Assembly (NCBI GenBank): GCA_012931725.1
Contig: CM022955.1
Span: 15,331,423-15,395,422, forward strand
Source: Litsea cubeba
Taxonomy: Eukaryota; Streptophyta; Magnoliopsida; Laurales; Lauraceae
Length of the DNA: 64,000 nt
Direction of reading: 5' to 3'
This document shows, piece by piece, positions 57,018 through 64,000 of the stretch. Both the position numbers and the translations under genes were made by a program. The number at the start of each line of letters is the position of its first letter. The first letter of the stretch is position 1. The notes under the pieces were generated by a model. That model was not told the origin of the DNA. It made no database searches and worked only from the letters and a program-made list of their open reading frames with translations.

Positions 57018-59041
57018 TGAAGGTTTGACTAAACCTAGATCAACCTTCTATTTAAGCCTCAACACAGGCTAAGGTCATTTCTCAGATTATAATATGTATT
57101 TCAAACCCAATTAATTAATCTAATCAATTAACCTAAGTCCAAATAAGAATCAGTCACCACAAACGAGAAGAGACACAAGATTTATACCTGGAAAACCCTA
57201 CTCGGAAAAAAACCATGGGTGGTAGAGACCACTGAAAGCAAAGCACTATAAAACGAAGATTACAAGTGAACTCACAAGACCTTTGACGCAGTTGAAGCTC
57301 AACCTAAAGGACCGTGAAGAGCTTGCCGAGGACCAGCTGTATAGAGAGTCCAGAGGTTGTCTTCCACTGATAAAGGATTACTTCACAGTCCTTTTCTAAA
57401 AGAAATAGAAATTACAACTCAAGAAGGACTTGAGTTTTGTTCGAACTAGAAGAATTAGCCAACTAAAATTCTAACAATCTCCCCCATTGGCAATTCGTGA
57501 ACAAAACTCGTAAGACATAATGGATCTACTATCCCAGTATAAAAAGATAACCCAAGACAACTGAACACAAAAGAATCACTTCAGTTCTGAAGAAAACCTG
57601 CACGAAAGAACTTTGGAAAAGATCTTGCATAAAATCACAGAAATAACAGAATGATAATTAAGCAAGAGTAATAAATCTATCTAGCATCTACTCCCCCTTT
57701 TTGTTAGAGAATTGGCAAAGCAATATCAGTGCTTTCATGCACTGTTCTTAAGAGATCCCAAGCCTCTTTCGCAGTCGTACAGGTAGAGATTTTGCGAAAC
57801 TCCGAGTGAGTAATGCCATTATAAATAACATTCATAGCCCTATCATTCCAATGGTCTGGTTCTTTCCTTGGGTCCTGTCAGCTACTGGTTTGAGATTACT
57901 TTTCCCTTCAACTACCACAGTTGACGATTTATAACCATTCACAACTGTTTGCCAAACATCATGATCAAGAGAACGTATAAACGCAGTCATCCTTACCTTC
58001 CAGTAAGCATAATTGCTACTACCATCAAGCAAAGGTGGGTTGGTGGTAGATGTGCCTTCCCTATTGAATTCCATAAATCAAATATGAGATGATCGCACTT
58101 TAGAGCTGTGCAACTGCTCTGATACCACGTGAAGGTTTGACTAAACCTAGGTCAACCTTCTATTTAAGCCTTAGCATAGGCTAAGGTCCTTTCTCAGATT
58201 ATAAAATGTATTTCAAACCCAATTAATTAATCTAATCAATTAACCTAAGTCCAAATAAGAATCAGTCACCACAAACGAGAAGAGACACAAGATTTATACC
58301 TGGAAAACCCTACTCGGGAAAAAACCACTGGTGGTAGAGACCACTAAAAGCAAAGCACTATAAAACGAAGATTACAAGTAACTCACAAGACCTTTGACGC
58401 AGTTGAAACTCAACTTAAAGGACCGTGAAGAACTTGCCGAGGACCTGCTGTTAACCTTCCACGTGCTAGCTTGAAACTCACCTTGAATGCCCCTTCAAGG
58501 TGCTTGAGAGAATAAGGAAAAATAATATATCTGCAGCGCAATCTCCCTTGCAATATTAGCTCACAAAAACTCTCTTTGATGAATGCTTAAAGCTTGAGAG
58601 AATAAGTTAGCTCCAGTCCTTATTTCAAGGGCTTATTAAATAGCCCAAGGTTCGTGCACAAGTCTCTTGGAACCATAACAAGACTCTCAGAAGAAGTTTC
58701 AAAGATTCGACAAATAGAGTTATGAACGGACACAAAACCTAGCTCGCTATAGCGAGAAAGGGGCTCGCTATAGCGAGACCCGGTTCTGTGTGTGCCAGAA
58801 CTATAGCTCGCTATAGCGAGACTGTCTTCTGGACACAGTCTGGTGGCGCTCCGGAAGAACTCTTTAATCTCTTCAAAACCGTCTAGAAGTCTTCAAGCCT
58901 TGTAGAGAGAGTCCAGAAGTTGTCTTTCACTGATAAAGGGTTACTTCACTGTCCTTTTCTAAAAGAAATAGAAATTACAACTCAAAGAAGGACTTGAGTT
59001 TTGTTCGAACTAAGAAGAATTAGCCAATTAAAATTCTAACA
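57018..59041 (-). mobile_element. Copia-derived element E3 (2024 bp)
   Basis: LTRs 57018-57476 (459 bp, with the same deletion as E2) and 58130-59041 (912 bp). TSD AACTC at 57013-57017 and 59042-59046. This is the version without the Ty3 insertion and shows the empty site GTGCCTTCCCTATTG at 58053-58067. The gag remnant (57714-58074) has the one-base deletion after the QGKNQ motif. Confidence 0.93.
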
Positions 59042-59827
59042 AACTCATTTCTGTGTTCTTTGAAAAGATGCCAGTGAATACTTCAGTGGACTGGCTGAAA
59101 TCGGCTTTCTCTTTTCATGGTAAAATCTTCATCATTAGTGTTCACTTCTAATGAATTAAAACCATTTTCTTTATACCTGTGAAACTAGTGTAATTCTCAT
59201 GCATTAGATTTGCTGCAGTTACAATAGCTAATGTTTTTTTTTTCCTTCTATTTTCTGTCATTACGCATATGTAAAATCTATACTCTTACCCTTCTTAGCG
59301 AATGCATTTGTACCATTTTCTCCGAACACTGTACACCGCACTTGTAAATTGGGTATATTCTGTGTGAAACTGTGAGGTGTATCTATGAGCCTGGAATCAT
59401 GGTCCCAATTTCCTATCATTGAAAGGTACTTGTCGGTAAGTGGCCTAACCATGTATTTCAGATTGCCAAGTACTATGATTACAAACCATGATCACAAGGT
59501 CTTTCTTATCTTAGATGCAATGAATCTTAATGGAAATTGGAAATACACAATCCGGTAGAGCTTTCGACTTGTTCGCCTCAATTAAACTGCTTGACCTTTC
59601 TTAGTTGCAGGGGCCAGGGTTGCAATTTATTTTCACCGTGATTGGAAGGCAATATGTGCTGACTTTTTATATTGTAGAGTGCTGATGTTGATTTGGTGCT
59701 CATCCTTTCAGGTTAATTGAGGATTTCTGCCAGGAATTGAAACACTACTGATCGACACAAGCAACAAAGCAAGGCAGAGATATTCAATGTTGAAAGTACA
59801 TATAAAACCAAAGCAACTTATGCTAGT
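59042..59827 (+). other. Host segment W3, cut by the Tat-like LTR
   Basis: Matches W1 and W2 up to TATGCTAGT. The minus-strand frame seen in W1 and W2 is frameshifted here (small indels near 59341 and 59396), which argues against it being a functional gene. Confidence 0.4.
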
Positions 59828-60720
59828 TGTAGGTGCAGAAAATAATGACCCACAATAACTGGGGAGCCTTAGAGGACTTATCCAATGGTAGTGATGACTG
59901 GGTGCCGTCCGAAAGCCTGAAAGGGAAGAACACACGGTCATAGGACCCTGGCCTGGGCGGCGCAACGCTCTCCGATGCCAAAGTCAGTGAAGGAACTGGA
60001 ACAATGGAAGGAGAGGAAGAAGAGAGGCAGAGTAACAGCTCTATGAGTTGTATTGTGCGTACCTTTGATGGTGGTTTGAGCCTCTATTTATAGAGTTTGG
60101 GACGTATCTTTGGGAGATATCGTGGTGTGGGTCCCGTGATTCGACTGGGAAGTCACGATCAGCCCACATTGCATTAATTGCGGTCCAATCCAGCCCACTA
60201 TGCATTAAATGCGCGTCGGATCAGCCCACGTTGCATTTAATGCGCGTCTTGTTGGGCCAGATCGTGTTGGGCGCCTTTTGGCGGTAGGGGTACCATCGGA
60301 TCTGCCCTCGGGCCTTGCCCTGATGTGGCCTCAGCCGCTGGATGCCGCCCTGTCAGGGATCTGGCGGGGATTGTGAGCGGTTGGATGTCGCATCTGTCCC
60401 ACTAGCTCGCGCCCCTATTTCTCCACGTGCCTGATGACGTGGGGGATGAGGGGCGCAAGTGGAGCTAGGTTCTCTCTTGCTTCGGCTTCCGTCCCGGCTT
60501 CTTCAGCCGAGGTGGAGCTTTCTGCCGAGATGGCATCCGGGGTGGATCAGTTCGGCGCTAGTGGCCCGGAGCTGCCTGACTTCGGCCGGACCCCCTGTCC
60601 TGGTAGCCGGGGTGAGCTTGGTGTCACGCGGATGGCACGCGGATGGCACGTGAGAGTGCTTAGTCTCATCTGATGGCTGTGATTAGTGTAATCCTGTGGT
60701 TCTGGAAATCTCCCCACACA
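59828..60720 (-). repeat. 3' LTR of the Tat-like element (893 bp)
   Basis: TG...CA on both strands. A strong TATA box on the minus strand (CTCTATAAATAGAGG, complement of 60081-60095) supports minus orientation. Confidence 0.75.
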
Positions 60721-60991
60721 ATTGCCCCCTAGCTTTTGACCTTTTAAGCGCCCTGGCCTTTAGTGGTCGAAAGCTAGAAAACTCGCCTGGGGATGCGACG
60801 GTCATTGCCTGGTGTCGCTTCAACTGTCCTGAAGCAATGAATGCTCTGTCTCGCCTGTACTGGGAAGCGAGTCGACGGCTACACGCGGCGCCTCTTCACT
60901 GGTTGCCCTGTCTTATTGATGGAATGGGCGTGGATCGCGAAATCCGTCCTTTCGAATTTCGAAAGCAGCGCGCGCCGAGGGTTTCTTCTCC

Positions 60992-60998
60992 ATAAATA
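60992..60998 (+). promoter_or_regulatory. TATA box of the antisense gene
   Basis: ATAAATA in TCTCCATAAATAGGGTC, followed about 30 bases later by a CT-rich leader and the start codon at 61231. It is internal to the element and on the opposite strand from its LTR promoter. Confidence 0.6.
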
Positions 60999-61230
60999 GG
61001 GTCGTCTTCTTCTCTTCTCGTTTCTGATTTCTTTTCGCCTTTGCCTTCATCTCCGATTTCTGCTCTGCTGCTCAAGATCTTTCTAGCGAGGACGACCGTA
61101 GGGCGTGTCTGGATCTATACTCGAGTCGCCCTTTCTGTCTCTGTAAGTTGCTTCGCGCCTCTTTGTAGCTTTTTCCTAGGGTTTAGCAGCCTTTAGGGTT
61201 TTTTCTTTTGCTGTACCTTTCTTTCCAGAC

Positions 61231-63623
61231 ATGGGCACCCCTAGGTTCAGTTTAGACACCGAAGAGGGCATAGCCAGATTTAGGGCGGCCTTCGATATTC
61301 CGGATCGAGTCCTGCTCAAGTCGGCGGACTCCGTCGACTATGCCACGATGCGCTGGTCCGGCGGCTGGATGCCGTTCCCTCTGATCTCTGTGATCGAAGG
61401 CGGGGTCAGATTTCCCCTGCACCCTCTACTTAGAGCCTGCCTCAGTACCTGGTCCCTCACCCCTTGCCAGCTGATGCCCAATGGCTATAAGGTCATCATG
61501 GGCACGGCGAAGCTGAACGAGATTTTGGGGACCGACCTAGGTGTCCACGATATTGAGGATACCTACGACATCTGCAAGGCTGGGGAAGGGAAATATTATC
61601 TCCGGGTGAAGCCGCAACGGAGAGGCTTCGTCCTGGCCTTGGAGGATTCAAGTAAGAACGCGGAGGGGACCGTCTTCTGTGTTTCGGGGGACTGGGAGTT
61701 CGGCGATGGCGAAAGCAGGAGGCTGGCGGTCCCACGTCGCCCCGGGACTGTCCCAAGTAAACATCGCCTCTTTTCTCTTTATTGCTTTGCTTGATCTCGG
61801 CGATGCCGAGCTAACTCTCTTGTTGCTTGTTGTGCAGAGGCGGGTGCGAGACGACGCCGAGCTGCGAGTGAGGGCTGGAGGAGGAACCCCGACGACGTCA
61901 ACAAGGTCGAGAGGTACAAGGGGCACGAGACTAGGTCGGCCTGGAAGCTGCTCGGATACACGCCGAGATACCGCGGCCACTACCAGAGGACCGGGGTACC
62001 TGAGGTGGACGAGGTGCATCCTGATCGTCCAACCGTCTCCCTTGCTGTACCTTCCGGGATCCCCTTGAGCGATCCTGCCGCTAGCCGAGCTGCATCTGGG
62101 TCTGAGGCGTCCACTTCAAGTTCGGAACCGGCGAACTTGAGGCAGATAGTGGACGCTTATTCTGATCAGAAGAGGATATGGCGGAAGGTCGAGGGAGCCT
62201 GCCGTCAAGGACCTAGCGGCCAAGTTCAGGCGGGGGTCCTCTTCCTCTGCGACGCCATCTCCTGCCAGCACCCGAGCAGCTTCGAGCTCGGGAGGTGCTG
62301 GCGACACTTCCGCTCCCGCTCCTGCTCCTGCTCCTGCTTCTGCTTCCGCTCCCGCTCCTGCTCCTGCTCCTGCTCCTGCTTCGAGTGCGGGAGTTCGGCG
62401 ACGTTCGCCGGAGCGCCCGAGGGAGGGGTCCCCGCCCAGGAAGAAGTCCAAGGCGGGTGAGAAGGACCTGGGGGCCGAACAGCCTCCGAAGGGCAAAACC
62501 CCTGCGCGGGCCCCCGGAGCCAAGGCTCCAACTGAAAAGGGTGCACCGGCTGAGAAGGGCGTGTCGGCAGGCAGGGCGTTAGGCGGGACGACTCGCGAGC
62601 TGACGATCTCGGTGGGGCAAGGGTCTGGATCGGCCTCCGGACCCCGAAGTGCCCCGGTGCCATGGAGGCCGAGGATGGAGACTCAGCCCGGTAAACCTCT
62701 GAACGTTGAGGACCGGCTGATGGGGAATGCCGAGGTGATCGGGGCTCTCGCCAAGGTCTGTGCTCTGCCACGAGACATGGAGACGCACGAGAGGTTCGAC
62801 GATGAGAGCCTGATGGTTTCGGCGATCCAGGCCAACCTCCTGGTAAGTATTTTCAGCGTTTCTCTCTTAAGTAACTCAGCTTGACTGCCCCGGTTTGACC
62901 CACTTTTTCCATTTGCAGAACGCGCAGAGGCTCCTGACCGTGGTGGGAAGGAGCGACAGGAACGCGACGAGGGTCTCCCAGCTGGAGTCCGAGAGAGACA
63001 AGCTGAAGAAGGAACTGGAGGAGCTGCAGGCGGGAGTGGAGCGGATGAAGAAAGCCAGCGCTGATGAAGCTGCTCGGCTGGCATCGGCTCTGGCTGATGT
63101 CGCCGAGCTTACATCGAAGGCCAATCATCTGAAAGGCGAGGTCTAGGCGAGGAACAAGAAGACCGCCGAGCTGGAGTCGGAGCTAGCCAGGTTAAAGGCT
63201 GAATCGACGGCCGAGGGGACGAGGCTGTGCGGGGAAGTGCTGGCTGGGCGAGCCGAAACAGCGAGGCTGAAGAAGGCGAACGCCGAGCTGGAGAAGGAGA
63301 AGGCCTCTCTTCTGTCCGAGGCCCAGTCCGCCTTCCAGGATGGGGTGGATCACGCCACCGAGCTATATGAGAAGCAGGTGGAGGAGATCTCCGCCATCCT
63401 ATTCGAGGAAGGATGTCTGGCCGCACTGAGGCGTGCGGGGGTCCCTGAAGACCATCCTGTCTATCGGGACTTGCCGAAGTACTCGGACTCGGCTCCTGAG
63501 CCAAGCTCCGCTCCTGCAGCCGAAAGTGCCCCAGTTGAAGCTCCTGCTGTTGCTCCTGCTGCTGACGACGCTCCAGCAAGGTCACGGTTTCGGCCGAGTC
63601 CACTGGTCCATCAGATACGGTGA
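61231..63623 (+). pseudogene. PF04195-like 'putative gypsy-type transposon' protein, antisense ORF
   Basis: Three exons fit: 61231-61756, 61838-62842 and 62919-63623, with donors CCAA|GTAAAC and CCTG|GTAAGT and acceptors TTGTGCAG and TTTGCAG. Exon 1 holds the family motif (GGVRFPLHPLLRACL ... QLMPNGYKVI). Exon 2 has a basic, Ser/Pro-rich region with an Ala-Pro run. Exon 3 is a long coiled coil (heptads from about 62960 to 63340) and an acidic Pro/Ala tail. Two lesions: a frame change near 62180-62200 and a TAG at 63144-63146. The role of this family is unknown. It is found in plant Ty3 elements, and I infer that it is carried antisense to pol. Confidence 0.75.
62310..62385 (+). repeat. CTCCTG hexamer microsatellite coding Ala-Pro run
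   Basis: GCTCCTGCTCCT-type repeats with TCT/TCC interruptions, encoding about 14 alternating Ala-Pro/Ser pairs in exon 2 of the antisense gene. Other frames give poly-Leu or Cys-Ser runs, which are artefacts. Confidence 0.85.
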
Positions 63624-64000
63624 TCGACCTAGTGGAGTTGCCGAAACCATAGTAGCCGGGCTCCTCTATATCTCTGTCTTCTTGCATGTAAAGTTTTTTG
63701 CTTCTTAGCCTTGTAATATTCTCTGTCGATTCAATGAAAGTCGGGCTTCTTTACTTGTGCCTTTTTCTCTGCATTTGCCTCTCTTTCATTCCTGGATGTG
63801 GCATTGAATGGTACTTGAATGCCTTTAATATAACGCGTGACTCTTGAGGTAGAAGGAGTCAAACGGTCCTCATAGCTGTCTGTGCCGATTCTCCGTATTC
63901 TGGAGATCATAAATAGCAGTAAACAGTGGCACGGCCTATGAGGAAAACGGACGGATGTCTCCGCTTGGCGTCATAGGGATCGCTGGTCAACAGTCGTGCA
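63624..64000. other. Interior of the Tat-like element beyond the antisense gene
   Basis: Probable 3' UTR of the antisense gene (AATATTCTCTGTCGATTCAATGAAAG). No further frame before the window ends. Confidence 0.45.

Larger units (their letters stand above)
56257..59827. repeat. Segmental tandem duplication, copy 3 (truncated)
   Basis: Truncated hAT element 4 (56257-56628), Copia-derived E3 (57018-59041), host segment W3 to 59827, where the Tat-like LTR starts. It shares with copy 2 the deletion in the left LTR and in the hAT right end, so copies 2 and 3 are sisters. Confidence 0.88.
59828..64000 (-). mobile_element. Ty3/Tat-like element, minus strand, 3' part only
   Basis: Begins in copy 3 of the duplication after CTAGT (probable TSD; the other end is beyond the window). 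The LTR at 59828-60720 reads on the minus strand TGTGTGGGGAG...CTGCACCTACA. A purine tract GCTAGGGGGCAAT abuts it at 60721-60733, which sets the element on the minus strand and this LTR as its 3' LTR. The GC-rich interior is dominated by an antisense gene (61231-63623). Pol is not in the window. Confidence 0.72.

Noticed and set aside
61496..63687. Several long minus-strand frames opposite the antisense gene
   Set aside because: Arise from GC-rich codon bias and the CTCCTG repeat. The plus strand has the splice sites, family motif and coiled coil.

Overview
This window is plant nuclear DNA, almost certainly from a flowering plant: intron-containing genes with plant-type introns, AT-rich intergenic sequence, plant-type Copia and Ty3 LTR retrotransposons, a MuDR-type MULE, many hAT MITEs and tRNA-derived SINEs. 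I cannot name the species. Only two host genes can be read in full, both on the + strand. The first is the DNA-repair endonuclease XPF/UVH1 (8 exons, 15056-24869, all junctions in frame, about 995 aa). The second is a secreted cystatin (2 exons, 28459-30651, 132 aa). The rest is mobile-element sequence, which can be delimited closely because many target-site duplications (TSDs) are intact. No tRNA or rRNA gene and no CRISPR array was seen.

Layout. 1-5047: tandem array of a small non-coding LTR retrotransposon (about 430-bp LTR, about 500-bp interior), five LTRs separated by interiors that each carry a primer-binding site; one LTR holds a hAT MITE. 5048-7272: AT-rich DNA ending in a short tandem array. 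7273-12497: a complete 5.2-kb MULE with a 9-bp TSD, inserted in that array; its transposase has one frameshift. 12498-15055: rest of the array, an unresolved Pro-rich stretch, a second hAT MITE, XPF leader. 15056-24869: XPF, with a Tourist-like MITE and a hAT-like MITE in introns. 24870-28458: old repeats and a third hAT MITE. 28459-30651: cystatin. 32545-34073: a 1.5-kb hAT element.

33665-59827 is a segmental tandem duplication in three copies. Each unit holds the 3' part of that hAT element, a Copia-derived deletion element (2.0-2.5 kb, - strand, TSD aactc), host sequence with exon-like pieces, and a 2.3-kb solo-LTR-like segment. Both copy junctions lie at the same LTR end, which suggests LTR-LTR unequal exchange. 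Copy 1 lacks about 3.3 kb present in copy 2. Copies 2 and 3 share an LTR deletion. Copy 2 was later hit by a Ty3 chromovirus (42749-47936) that kept only its integrase-chromodomain end and a 3.6-kb 3' LTR. Copy 3 is cut at 59828 by the 3' LTR of a minus-strand Ty3/Tat-like element. That element carries an antisense, intron-containing PF04195-like gene (61231-63623), now broken by a frameshift and a stop.

The clearest unusual signals are the shared-LTR mini-retrotransposon array with a conserved internal hairpin; the hAT elements that each carry a different short self-complementary word in many copies; the LTR-bounded segmental duplication; and the antisense gene of the Tat-like element.
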